Shown piece by piece: positions 40,101 through 53,634 of a stretch of 64,000 bases of DNA (within the stretch, counting starts at the first letter, position 1; every line of letters starts with the position of its first letter). The DNA is from Cruorifilaria tuberocauda (lineage: Eukaryota > Nematoda > Chromadorea > Rhabditida > Onchocercidae): contig JABVXU010000006.1 of assembly GCA_013365365.1 (NCBI GenBank), positions 434,001 to 498,000 on the forward strand. Direction: 5' to 3'. The translations under genes were made by a program, and so were the position numbers. Under the pieces are notes generated by a model. The model did not search any database and was not told the origin of the DNA. It worked only from the letters and a program-made list of their open reading frames with translations.

Positions 40101-41574
40101 ATGCAAAGCTACATGATTGCTAACATTTGTGTGTGTCTGTAAAGGTATGCAAAGTTCTTAGAGGTAGTTTGCCGGACCTGATGATTCTCTGTTGCTTGCG
40201 TATTTTCGTCTTTCTTTTTTTGTGCATAATGATATGCGTACTCAGATGTCTATTGCATTTTGAGCCAAATGATATAGATAGATAAATCTCTGAATATGCT
40301 TGGTAAAATTCCTTTCATAACTTCCTTTTTTCTCCGGAAGGAAAATTATGCGTAACCGATGACTTACTTTGATTTCATTTTTCATTTCATCTAATTCATT
40401 ATCTTATTTCTAGTTCACCATAGTTTACATGTTTTAAAAGTTATATAAGTTGTTTCCTATCTTGTTGGATATAACGTTGTTTTTCATATTGGATATCGAT
40501 TATATGCACTATTTATTTCGGCATGACCATATTGGAACTGATAAAAACGTCCTCTCTATCTGATTGCTTTTATATTACATCAGTTTTTGAAAGAAGCATT
40601 AATCATTTGTTAGCTGTATGAGTCTTTTTTTGTTCGTTGTGATGCGGGAAACAATCAAATATAGTAGCGAGTATATTTAGACTGGCTGGTTAGGATAGAT
40701 TTTTTTATTTTTCAAAGAGTAAGCTCAAAGGATTTAAAAGATAAGTTTCTCCTTTTCATACTATCCCAAAAATAATGTGACACGTTTTCTACGTCAACTG
40801 AATTAGGAAGTTGATGTTTATTGACGCTAATTGCAAAAAAGCCATCAAAGACCAATTAAGCTTTTTTTGTAATTAAGCTTTCCTTCATAATTAATTCAAC
40901 GATCGTAAAAAATTGTGCACGGTTCATTGTGAATGCTTTCTTTAACGTTTTTATGCTTTTATAATTACAAATTTGAGATAATGCATTAATGTTGTTGGAA
41001 AATAGGATATTTTCTGATAAGATGTGGTTGATAATATTAATGAATCGTCGTATATCGCTATTCTCGATGACGTCAATGAATCATCACTTATTCTTAACGG
41101 AACTCGAAATTTCCTCGGAAAATCTTGTTTTATCATAGGTTGCGGAGATGAGTTCATGTTATGTTATCTGAATTTCTTTATTTATATCTTTCGTAATGTT
41201 TCTTTTCATCGCTAAATAGTTTGGAATGATTCATATGTTAAATGAATTTCGCGCTATTCAAATATAGAAGTGATATTCTCAAATCGACATTTCTTCTATA
41301 TGACCTACGACATAAATCATATTTTTCTAAAATTTGAGCGAAAGAGATTATAACAGACTTACAATACAAGTTCGCTTGATTTTTATTGGTGTTACAAGAC
41401 AATTAAAATTTGAAAGATTGCTGTTAACACTGTGACATGATGTTTATTGGAAATTTGAATTAGAAATTTTTGTTCCATTTTTGTATGTACGCACCGAAAT
41501 TCTCTATTTACTTTTACTTAATGGTTACTTAATCAAAAATAAAATTAGTTTTTATAATTGGAGAAGAGAAAATT
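37151..41574. other. 4.4 kb AT-rich intergenic region
   Basis: It is the upstream flank of the nicotinic subunit gene (-) and of the small myristoyl-type gene (+). Only short open frames were found, none with both splice signals and family resemblance. No repeat family was recognised. Confidence 0.6.
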
Positions 41575-42355
41575 ATGGGAGGTTCACAATCGCAATCATA
41601 TGATCTAAGTAATGCTTCAATGAAATCAGTGCAGGATAAACAGGATATCGTTCCCAGTAATAATGTATTCGATGGAACACTCATTCATATTACTTCTACT
41701 GAAACTTCAAAAATTTTGCCAAATCCACAGGTAAAAGTTTTCAATGGATATAAAATTTGCAAAAAGTATATCGAATAGTACGGAATAAACGTATCGTAAT
41801 ACATAAGCGCTTTCGTATTTCGAGAAGGATGGGTTGATCACGGAATCAATCCAAGATTATTCAGGATAGCAGAGAGCTGGAAATAAATCAGCAGGAAAAC
41901 GATTTAATATAATAATTGGCACCTAGCGATTATAGCTTAAAACAAGTCTCAATATCATTTTTCTTAATCTTTTACACTGATATAAAATATTGAAATAATA
42001 TTAAGCCTTCTATTATAAGCGGTATTTTTTCTAACTTGGCTTAAATTTATTTTAAATAAATGAATGAATTGAGAAAAAGATTAAACAAATCTATAATTAA
42101 AATATCTCAGATACATGCCATACTATAATTAGGACCTTATTTCAAATTTGAATAATCAAATCGTGATTTCAAGATAAATGTTTGAAATTTTGAAAAGTTT
42201 AATATTTTTAGTTCCAGTCTCATAAGCTATTGCAGGAACTGCAACGAATACATCCACTAGAGGAAATACCACTAGCAGCAGAGGATACACCAGTAGAGAA
42301 TATTCCGGAAACTAAAAGATCCGCTTCCAAAATGGCCGAAACGACTGTCGAATAA
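41575..42355 (+). CDS. Small acidic protein with an N-myristoylation motif
   Basis: Two exons, 41575-41730 and 42212-42355, join in phase 0 through CAG|GTAAAAG and TTTTTAG; 99 residues. The N-terminus MGGSQSQ has Gly at 2 and Ser at 6, the pattern used by N-myristoyltransferase. The rest is polar and Ser/Thr-rich (SSNNVF-type segments, ITSTETSKILPNPQ) with a C-terminal acidic helix-like stretch (HKLLQELQRIHPLEEIPLAA). No domain was recognised. It may be a membrane-tethered adaptor, but that is inference. An AATAAA at 42583-42588 sits 228 bases after the stop and suits the 3' end. The clean two-exon structure argues against chance. Confidence 0.68.
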
Positions 42356-44678
42356 CTGATTTCTCCCGTCTCCTGACTATTAGCGAATTATAAAAGATTA
42401 TTTGGCCATAACATATGTTACTTCCATTCCACATACCAATCAAATTGGCATATTAGAAATAACAGTAAATTAGACTGAACAAACATTAATTGAAATTTTG
42501 TTTTATATTATTTCGATCTATGCCGCTATGCATTTGCTCATTTGGTTATTTCCAGCTGTTCAGTGTTCCGTATGATTCGTCAAATAAAATATTTAAATGC
42601 AATTTAATACCAAATTCACTTACTTATTATAATGTTCTTATCATACACATTAGAATATATCAATAACGTGGAATAGAACTTAAAATTGGAATGAACTTAT
42701 CAAGTTTGACTATATTCAATTATTTAAATAAATTTTAAACGGATATCGAATTAGAATATTTAAGAATTTTGCGATGCAGTACAAGTTTTCAAACTTGATC
42801 GTTCAAAGTGATTTCTTCAAATGAAATAATTTTTTGTTGAAGATGAATGCGACCATTCATTATTCACCATATTGATTGATTATATTTTTATAGCAAAGAA
42901 TTAATCTTTACTTTTATTACTCGAATCTAATATTCTATTTCATCATTATCTCATCTCATAAATCAATTGAAATATTAAATTTTCACCTACAAGTGTAAAG
43001 ATCATGATGTGAGCAAAATGATTACTGCCCCATTAACAGAATGAAATTGGTTTAGTTACGCTCAGGATTTAAATCATTCATTGAGCCAAAATTTAACTTC
43101 CAAAATCATAGAAGAGAATGGCGATTTTAAAATAATTCCCTTTATCGATCAATGCTATAAAAAGGAATTGATATGTGTGATCGACAAGACAAACTATCAC
43201 CATATTTCAATCAATAAAAAAGACTGTCCACAATTGATCCGTTGATATACTATCAATAATTGCTAAGCTATTTAATAGCTATTAGTTCAACTAAATTATA
43301 TCATCTTTTGCTATTAAAAATATTTCAATCAGGTTGAATTACATCATCAAATTCACATTATTATCTTTGCATGGATATAATCATTATCTGGGATTGTCTT
43401 TCCTTGAAAATGTAAAATGAGTTTAATTTGTGAGTGTTGTGTGGTGCAATGGAAGAAAACAACAACTGTCGCGGCGTTATGTGCGCCCTGCGGCAACTAT
43501 CATCACTCCAGCAGTGGTATTCCTGCTTATCTTCTGCTTCTTCCACTGTCGCTAATGCTATTTGCAGTCGTTTCCAAGCTTTTGTTTATCAGCATTTTGC
43601 AGCAATGTTTACTTTTCCAATAAATTTTTATACAACCTTCCTATGGCTACTTTAGACTTTCTATCATTTCTCAATTTTTATTACGTAACTACATTTGACA
43701 GCGTTGCAAGCAATCAAGCAACTGTATACTTTAAGATACAAAATTTTTTGCAAAAAACAAAGAGAGATGAACATGAAAAATTAAACAAATTTGTTTTTTT
43801 GATAAAAATGCAAAGAACAATTGATAAAGAAAAGTATCAATGGAAGTGAACTTTGTATAGTTGAAGGAAATGAATGAATAAGTAATAATATTTCGTTTGC
43901 TACGCAAATTCATAATTCGCTCGTTTTTCTCGATCAGTAAAAATGAATTTAAAAACATTGAAAAATAGTTAAATATTCCTTTTTTCTTTAAACTGCTTCA
44001 CTAATTAATGTTTAATTATATTTTCTCAATGGAATGATCACTAATAATTTAGTAAAATCAATCATATTTATATTGATACGCTTAATTTTTCGAATAAAGA
44101 AAATGTTATCTTTTTAAAAATATTGTAAATTTTGTCAAAAGAATTCTTTTGAGACAGACAATTCAAACATTTTTAAGGTAGAAGCTACATAATTCTTATG
44201 TTCATAGCAAGGAATAAGGTTGTTGAGTGGTGAAATTAGTTTGGTCAAAATCTATTTAAAATAAAATGGAAAGATTGAACGCTGTTAAATTCGTAGAAAA
44301 TTTTCTTAAAAATTGATATTTTAAACTGGATGAAAATGATAATCACTTGCTTTTTACAGTAATAAAAGTATTTCTAATGCTTGATAGACAATTTCGATTG
44401 ATACAAAGCCCGTCGGCTTATCGCTGAAAATTTGAATACTTTAAATTGATTAAACTCCTACAACTATCTCATAAACGATATCATTTTACGAAAGCAAAAA
44501 TCAAGGTATATCAAGGTATTAGAAAATACTACCGTGTTATAACAATGCATGTTGATAAAGTGATAATTCAGTAGCAACTTCAAGATTAATATTTTTATAG
44601 ATGAAATCTGGTTTGATATGAATAGTAATCATATTGATTATCGATAATTAGCCAAACTGGTTATCAATCCTATGATAA
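42356..44678. other. Intergenic region with a GC-richer dual-frame island
   Basis: It holds the 3' UTR of the small myristoyl-type gene (AATAAA at 42583). At 43417-43655 two overlapping plus frames are both open (68 and 73 codons). The remainder is AT-rich without coding signals. Confidence 0.5.
43417..43655 (+). other. Two overlapping open frames in a GC-richer patch
   Basis: One frame starts MSLICECCVVQWKKTTTVAA and continues into a hydrophobic stretch (AYLLLLPLSLMLFAVVS). The other contains MEENNNCRGVMCALRQLSSL and no membrane stretch. Neither matches a known family. At most one can be a real exon; a non-coding explanation is equally open. Confidence 0.2.
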
Positions 44679-47600
44679 ATGAGTGGAAAACTGTTGAAGA
44701 ATCTTTTCTGCTGTCGTCACTCAAAAGCTGAGGACATGAAAGATGATGAACTACGACCAACGTCTGCTCGTCATGATCAGATTGAACAAAACAATTCTGA
44801 TCAAACCAATGATTTATTGGAAATAGATCAGCGAATAACATTAATGAATAAAAAATACACCTATAAACGGAATGAAAGTCCATATCCAATGGAAGTTGCG
44901 AATTTAAAAATGAATGGTACTACGGTAAGTTTTCTCACACATCTAGTCTAAATTTTAAAATTCCTAATTTACTGCTTTGATCATTGAATTTTATATTGAT
45001 TTATATGTTAATTTAAATTGATTTTATGAAATTATTTTAAAATTCATATTTTTTGGATGAATTTATATTAAATTTGAAAGTATTAGAGCCAAGTATGATA
45101 GCTGTCCTAAGAACAATAAATTCAACTACTATTACTTTTAGCCGAAATAAAAGTGCATGTATAAGATTTTACAATCAAATTTCAATACAAATATTTTTAA
45201 TACAGTTATTTCTGAATGGCTTGATTCTCCTAAAAAATAGAGTGTCAGAGAAATTCTATTTCTTTTCTCTATTTTAATTTAATTTTCCAATTCCTTCTTA
45301 AAATTCTTTCTTAATTTTAACCATTTCTGAAAGACAAAAACTAAAAAAGTAAAAGAAACTTGAAATGTTTTTGCCAGAAAAAGATCATTTATCAAACTTC
45401 TTGCAGTGGAATGATCTGGAAATCACACTGCTTGATGATATGTTAGCATTGACAATTATTATTCATTTTTTATATAAAAAAATGTTCGATTATAATTGAA
45501 AAAATCAATTGATATGCATCATGCAGCCAGAATATTATTCGATTTATCTGATATGATACGAATAAAGTGCTTCTAGAGAGAAATAAAACTGCCTGAATTT
45601 ATTATTTGGGAATATGGCAATTCTCTCTCTCAGTATTCATATATTCAAAGTTCTTCCATCCATGGATAACAGCCATTTCATTATGTCAGTTATTAATTTA
45701 TTCTTTTTGAGATAAGATTAATTTACACTATTCTTTCAACTTACTAATTGCTTCATTTTTCCGTTTTTTCACCTTTTTTTGATAACAAATGAATGGAAAA
45801 TTACTTCATGAAGTGTAAAGCTCAGATCAGAATAACTCAAAATGTGCTATCAATCAATTAATTAACTTTATCATTTTTTGGAACAGGAATGAATCCATCG
45901 TTACTACATTACAATACGCTAATATTAATTATTAGTTCAACTGATTTGTACTTCAGTGATACGTCATTCCATAGTTCACTGTATATGACTGGTTCCTATC
46001 CAACCATTTGCAACGATTTTAGTAAATATTAGTTTTTTAAAAGGGCTAAAAAGAAAGATACAAACAGAATAGAGGTGGAATACAGAATTAAATCATTTAA
46101 TAAGTTTTCATATGATATGAAAGAAATGCTGATTGGTAACAATGAATGATAACAGTTGAACGATTTTTGATTAGATATAGTAACTTCGATGGCTATACTG
46201 AAAGATTCATTCAAAGTTTATCGATTTTGAGATCATCCTTGCAATTTTACATAACCATTGATTCATTAGTTTAGTATATAAGAATTTCTATTCCTAAAAT
46301 TCTGTTGTGCAATTCACCTTGCGAATTATTTCACAAGTTCTAAAAACATCTTTAATTATAATATCTTTCTGCTTGATATCATTCGACATAATAAGGAAGT
46401 TCGTTTCCAGGTTGAAATACATAAATTCTTCCACTTATCCGTTTCTCTATCATTGTGATTTTCACTAATATTATTATTGCTGCAATAATATTTCTATAAC
46501 GTTATCGCTACTGCATTTGCTTTTATTACTATTGTAGCAGCATTTTTTGCTGTTACTGTTATTGCTATTAATGGTTGAATAATAATTTCAACAAGTTTCG
46601 AAGTATATTGCAGCAAACCAAAAGTGTGTTATCAAAGCGACAATAACTTTCGACGAAGTTTAGTGTAAAAATGTATGAATCTCTCTCCTTTCATGCCTAT
46701 TAGGCATTCGAGGGAGAGCAGAAGAAGCGGACTGTGTTGAGAAGTGTATGTGTAATTACACTTTTCAAGATCTTTTACTAAATTCGTTAATTTTTGTTCT
46801 TTCAAACATGACGCAAATGATTCATATCCTTTTTCGTGATTACATCTCTATCTTTTCACTTTTCGTTGAAAAAATTCCTCAGATTCAAAATAATTTCGCA
46901 TGATTTAGAGAACTGGTAATATTTACGATTCAAATCAAATTAATCGTCTTTTGAAAAAATATTTCAGAAGTCTTTAAATTCCTAATATATCCATTTTTCT
47001 TATCTAATAGGAGAAATTGCTTAATTATCCTCATGCTGTTAAATATTCAGTCATTATTCATTTAACCATGTCCAAATCATCCTATTGTGATAATTAAACA
47101 ATGCTTAATTAAAGACTGTATTAATTGCCGTGATAAAATGATTTAGGCATAATTGAACATATAAAAGAAGCTAAATTTCAAGCAGTAAAATTGAAATAAC
47201 TGTGTTTATAAGAATTTTCTGCAATGCTATGACTCTAAATTTGTTCGACATGACTCTAAAAGCATTCGATTAAGAAAATGTGTGACGATATCTTTCACTT
47301 TTATCATTTTACCATATTTAATTTCCAATTATTTTTCTGAAAAAACTGTTCACTATCGAAATTTTAGTCGATCAAAAAAGGATTCCAATTTGTGAAAAGA
47401 ATGAATGATATTGTTTTTATCGCTATATTGGTTTCAAGAAAAAATAGCCTCCAGCTGTTTCTCTTTGTTTTGTTTTAAATTTTCCTGCATATCAATTGAT
47501 AAATCAACAGTAATCATGCTGATTGATAGCCATTAGTAAGCATTTATTGAGGAATTTTCATCACCTATTTTTTGCATTATATACATTCCGTCCCTCAATC

Positions 47601-50600
47601 AAAATGATAAACATACTTTGAAAAAGTAGAAACTTACAAGATCTACAATCGAAATAAAATTAAATATGATAATGGTTGAATCGTTTTCTCAAAAGCATTA
47701 CCTATTCCTTCTCCATTTGGCAAGCTTCTTCCAGTCATGTTCATAATTCATTTTGTTTTTTTGAAAGGAAAAATGTGAGGGAAATTTGAATTGATGTCGA
47801 CAGCGACAGTTCCATCACCATGATACAGTCGTCTCCATCGCTGTCAACCGCATCGTTTCATTCAACCGAAGGTTACAACAGCTGCTCATTTTCTCTTCGA
47901 CAGCTTCTACTCACCACTATTCGATTTCCGATAATTTTTATCTTTTATTCATGATATTTAAGATCTACTTAATTTAATAATTTCATTAACCTTGTTTACA
48001 ACAATATTCATGAGTTCCATTTCATTTTCAACATATATTTCAGCTAAGACTTACCGATAAATATACCTTAAAACCAGGAAATAACATTGGATTATTGTAC
48101 AATATCGATAATAGCGATCGTTCCACTAATTGTTAAATGAACAGATAGTATTAATTACTTTAATTTGTCACAAAAGGTTTCTGATTAGTCATTGGTGAAC
48201 TTGTTGAATCATTCCTCTTCATGCCACTTAATAATTAATAGCATTCCAGCAGTAATTTTTAGGAAATCGAATTAAAACGAAGCACAGAAATTTTTGTTGC
48301 GCATTATTAAACTAATTTTTTAGATAGTTTCTAATTTCACTTTTTTCTGAAAATCGAATTATCAGATTCAATGGTTATTTATGGGATCGAGCGTAATTTC
48401 TGTAAAAATAGAAATTTTTGGAATAATGAATATTTCTATTATATATTTAAATCATGTCCAAGTTTCATTTAATTTTAGGCTTTTTCTGTTTTTGTTATAT
48501 CATATGCTTTTTTTGTTTTTACATACATTTCGAAATGCAGCTATACTTTTCTTTTTGTTGCCATAGAAATAAAAAAAAGCATTTTTGAATCATCCATATC
48601 AATCATTCATTGATTTTATTCGTTTCACTAAAACGATCAACTTTATAATTCTTTTACTTCATGCTTCATTCAATTAATCAGTTAGAAAATTAACGACTAA
48701 AATTATTTATGACTTGAAAAATCTATTTTTTTTCATAAAAATTCCATAAATTTACCAATCGTCACTTCGATATTTTTTTATCCTCTTTATTCTCTAATAG
48801 CAATATATCATTTAGAGTATTCCGATACCTTCCTCTTAAAATTCGGCAAAATTTAGTATGAGAAATACTTCATTATTATGATTTACCTGTTATTTTAAAG
48901 TGCTTTATCTCATCCAATACTGATATCGATCATTAGTAAAGAACTCGTTTTTTTATTTATTTGCTTTGAGATTTACAGACACCTATCGAGAGGATGGATA
49001 ATTAGTCACCCGAGGAGGAGTACCTGTCCTCCTTGATGACAAGTTGCGCAGCTCTCTTCCACATGCGTTGGACTCAACAATCATTGATATCAACGATTAC
49101 AATTATTTCTTCTCCTATATACCATCTCCTTTTGCTTGACATAAGCCAAACCCTGAATCAGATCTTACACATAGTATCTTGTACTGATAAACGTGGCAAC
49201 AATGATGATTAGTAAGACTTATCAATCAAAAAACTGGTGATAGCGATAATAACAGCGATAACAGCGATAATTACGATAGCGTTAATATTAATGAATTAGC
49301 AATGAAACTTGGATTTCAGCTTAATATTCAACTGATCCGTATAGATAAACATCCAAACGGATGAAGATTTCGAATATGAATAGCTGGAACGTGAGCGTTG
49401 AATAAGGAAGCGAAATCTTCTGTTATTCATCTTTCTTTTTTCTATAACTTTTTTTTGCTTTCCGATCTTTGTCTTTTGTTCCTCCATCTTTCAGACCGCT
49501 CTGAGGTTTAAATAGTAAAGAATCAAAAGCATAAATTTCTACTGGGCTAAAAAGACGAATTATTTCATAAATTATATTATATCAACAATAATTATGAAAA
49601 GCTATCCTAATAAGAAATGATAACTATGCTGCAAATGATATAATATGATAATCCAGATATAAATGAAATTTCCTTTCCATTCTATTCAATGATTCAAATA
49701 GACTCTTTTCATTTGAAATGAATCTTTTTGAAGCATTTTTCCGAGAGGCAAATAATTCGAGTCTTATCAAGTCATAATATTCATAACATCATATCATATC
49801 ATAATAATTATATTATAATATAATCATAGTCAAGATATCATACATCAATCGATATATCAAAATTCATAATCATAATCAAATCACAGCATAAGCCATAATA
49901 TTGACATCCCTTTCAGCTGAACTTTTTTCTTTGTAAACAAATAGAGTTTTATGTTACAGAATTAGCTGACTAAAAGTTTCGTTTGTAACTTCAACAGTAA
50001 GTTTTGTCAATTTCTTTTCTTCCTTGTCTTTAGTAATAATATTGACGAAAGGAAGAAGAAATTGTTTAAATTTGGCTTTATCGCTAAAATAAATCAACAA
50101 TGATTCTCAAAGTGTTGCTGAAAAATAAAAATTGAACGAACTAAGACTTCTGTGGATATCAACAAATAAAAAGGTTAATAGTAAATTTTTAAAAGATTTC
50201 TGATCACTGAATTTCGCAATATTGGAAGAGATTTTTTGCACTGACTGATCTAAATTTTTCTATTTTGAAAACTGTTACATTGATACATACAGTGATAGCA
50301 CATGAAAAAGTAGCTGCCTCCAACAATCGATAAGAATTGAAAAATTATTGATTAGTTCGTTTACTACTACATTTTTCCTTCAACAAGCAAAAACTATCAA
50401 TGAGTATTCGATAAGCTGTTATTTTAAGATAAATTTTCTTACAAAAATCTTACAATAACTCCAATTTAAAGCATTGATTCATTTTTTAATTTTCGAAGTT
50501 ATTTCTACGATTGAATTTTCGAACAAGTGCTATATGATTTTTTATTAATTATCAAGTTATTTTCTCATATCATAGAAATCAGTGGGATATATTCAAATTA

Positions 50601-53600
50601 TTTGAGTGATAAGCTGATAAATTGAGTTGTAATCAAATTACTTACTCAGATCAAAATTTAAGGACTGCTACTAATAATAAAAATAAAATCAATGAAGATC
50701 ATTGATTTTAGCTTTTTAATTTATTATTAATCATTCATTGAACCACATTTGAATGAACTATGGTTAAGTTATTTCCTGTCTGTTTCAATAAAAAAATAGT
50801 CACCAATTCCTCATAAGGAAATATTTAATGATATCAATGAAATCATTTACAAATATTTTATTACAGGTCTTGAGAGATATTTTCGAGTTAAATGACAGAA
50901 AAATAATTTTCAAAAAAGAAAAAATGAAGTGATTTATTTGAAGGAAGAAATGAGACATTCAATCATTCCTTCGTTTTTTTTCCAATAAGAATAATAGGAA
51001 GAGCGATTTTAAATGAGATTGATGCTTAAATTTGAAATTCTTTTTATGATTAGTTCGTATAGCATAGAAAATTATAATAAAATGGTTCATTTTTCAAGTG
51101 ATATATTCTCTTTCAAATTCAATTGGATAGCAATTTGCCTTCAATCCCAGTAATATGTATGGATCACTGTTGAAGAGATATTATAGCCTGAGGTTAATTT
51201 TTTGTTAGCTATTACTTTAGTACTCATTAAGTCAATTTTCTTATGCTTGCTTTTTATTGTTGAGAAGTTGGAGGATTTTTCTAAGGCAAATTTTTTCAAA
51301 ATGAAACTTGAAAATTACTTGAATTCATGGAATTTCGAATTGTTTTGTTATAAATTATTTTTCAAAAGTTTTTTTCGGAAAGCTTCTTATGATGAAATAT
51401 TAATTAACTTTTCATTCGTTTTACTTTCTTGAGCGCTCTTTCTTCTATGATGTCTGATTTCCCGCGTAGTTTTCATTTTAATTACTATTGGTAATTGAAA
51501 TACAACTATGATCTATAAATGAGGAAGTTTGCAACATTAAATTTGTTGATTGGAAATGAACAAAACTGGTTGGAGAAGGAGGAAGAAGAGGGAAAGATTA
51601 AAGATGCTGAAGTTTGAAATATTTGTTGCAACTTTTCGACTGTTTATTCCAAGTTATTTTCCTTTTTTTGAACTAATATGTAGTATAATTTGGTGAAAGA
51701 ATGATTTGAGCCAAGAAAACTTTGTAAACAGTTTTAAAACCTTTTAAAGCAATTTCATATTTGCAATGTGATACCATGAAAAATAATAATTTTACACGGG
51801 AATTTGTCACGCAAATTCATTTTGCAGTGATTTTTATTTTTATCATAATATTCAATAAAAAATTTGTTGTTTTTCATTCATATTTCAAATTGCAGATATA
51901 ATATCTGTAAATGATTTTATTCATCGTCTAAGCTCAGTAATTTTAATATTACTTTAAGAAATTTCTAATGTAAGGAATTTCTAGACGTGAATAATGATAA
52001 TCTTAAATTGCGGAAAAATTGTTTCATTGTTTAGATTAAACATTGTATTGTGCCTTGGACAACATTTTAATCTGAGAATAAATAAATTAGTAGACAGTGA
52101 AGTAATTTGTCAGCAATTAAATTTCTTCAATATAAACTTATTTCACTGCTCAAATAAATTTTACAGGAAATCTATTTCTCTTATTAATGTAGTGATACTG
52201 GTCATTTTCTAATATTAAAAAAAAGGAAGACAGAAAGTTTTGCTCGAAGGTGTAAGAAGCAAAAATAAAACGACTGAAATTTTTCTCAAGTTCAAACAAT
52301 TATTCATATTAATCATTTAATCAGTTATTTATCAAATTTTTATCACTTTGAAATGATATGTTTGTCAAGCATCCCAGGAGTTATCTTTGTATTCTTTTAT
52401 GTATATGAACTAAGCAGTCTCTTTATAATCATCTTTTTTGCGAAGTTAAAATCTAAAATTTGCTTATTCTTATCTTAGCATTAACTCATTGATTTCCCAC
52501 AAATTATGACGACGTTCTCTTATAAAGTCATTCGTTCCTTCACAAAACATTTTTGTAAGCATTTTTGTTTTTTAAATTTTAGATTTTGAAATTCATTTCC
52601 ATTTCATTGATTGTTGTTTATTTATCGTTATGTTTTGTTTATTTATCAATTAATTTGCTTTACGAAAAGCTTACAGGAGAAAGCAGATAGTATGATAATG
52701 TTAGCAACGATTCATCCATACAGCAGCAACAACAGCAGTAACAATAATACTTCAGACGTTGATAAGCATATCATGAAAATTACTGACGTCACTGATCAGG
52801 TGTTCACATTTCTTTACAGCTTCCAGTTTCTTCTGAACTGTTTTCATGATGACCTTCACTTACTGAAACTTGGTTGCACACTAATCTTGGCAGATTTAAA
52901 TTTATCTTTCAGTTTAATCGATTAAGCAGTAATTTATTACACCATAAATTAAACATTGTGAAGCGTTCTTCGCTTAGATCATGGCAAATGTCCAATGATC
53001 TCACTTATATATCAGGTTGCATGATGGAAGAACAACTTGATGAAAAGAAGTGATTTGAAAAAAGAGTGTATTGTAGTATTCGGAAGAGAAGGATAACGAA
53101 GTTCAAGAGGGTAGCCTGATTGAATATTGCCGCATAGATCATCATGAAAATGCCAAATGTCAGCCGCAAATATGCTTAGCCGATAAAATTGTCAAAATTA
53201 CTCCCTTAGAAAAGGAAAATTTCATCAAAATGGTATGTCATTATATTGCTTTAGTATTAAATGATTTAAATAAATTGTCTGTGAGCTCCAAAAATAAACT
53301 TTCATGCTAATTTGACATTTCAACTGCTCTATAATCAATTACATTTTTCTTGACTTTTATATTTTGTAACTTTTTCCTTTTCTATCGTTTCAAGCGAAAC
53401 TTCGTAGCAACTCATTAAATATTACTTGCAAAAATTCTTGAATAAAATAGTGTTATTATTTGTATAAACAACAAATTAATTCAAAATTCTTCACTTTCTA
53501 AGCAACAGATGTATTTAACTACATTTCATTCCAAGTTGTCAAAAAAAGATTTAAATCGTCTGATAATAGATGGCATGAATATTGAGTTAGTGATGGGTAA

Positions 53601-53634
53601 TGATACTTCTACAATGCAAAATATCATTTTCTAA
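44679..53634 (+). CDS. Uncharacterised 216-residue protein with a long first intron
   Basis: Exons 44679-44924, 52677-52799, 53077-53232 and 53509-53634 are all phase 0 at both ends and join without a stop until TAA at 53632-53634. The N-terminus MSGKLLKNLFCCRHSK carries a basic patch and a Cys pair, a pattern of palmitoylated proteins. The middle is polar with an Asn/Ser run (SSNNSSNNNTSD). The third exon has several Cys and His (EYCRIDHHENAKCQPQIC). The last exon gives KLSKKDLNRLIIDGM. I recognise no domain. Because every junction is phase 0, exons could also splice on to the Prickle-like gene at 57188 (also phase 0) as an alternative N-terminus. Intron 1 is 7.75 kb. Confidence 0.55.
44925..52676. 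other. 7.75 kb intron or intergenic DNA
   Basis: AT-rich DNA with imperfect trinucleotide-like runs (46430-46580), GATAACAGC-type short repeats (49235-49280), TCATA-rich sequence (49780-49880), a GC-richer patch with a 44-codon ATG frame (47820-47954) and a perfect 12-bp hairpin (50684-50710). No convincing exon was identified, though small ones could be missed. Confidence 0.5.
50684..50710. repeat. Perfect 12-bp inverted repeat with 3-base loop
   Basis: TAAAATCAATGA at 50684-50695 is the exact reverse complement of TCATTGATTTTA at 50699-50710. Confidence 0.85.

Noticed and set aside
49010..49060. Short GGAGG/CCTCC hairpin as a microRNA precursor
   Set aside because: The stem is only 7-8 bp, and no extended pairing or known microRNA seed was recognised.
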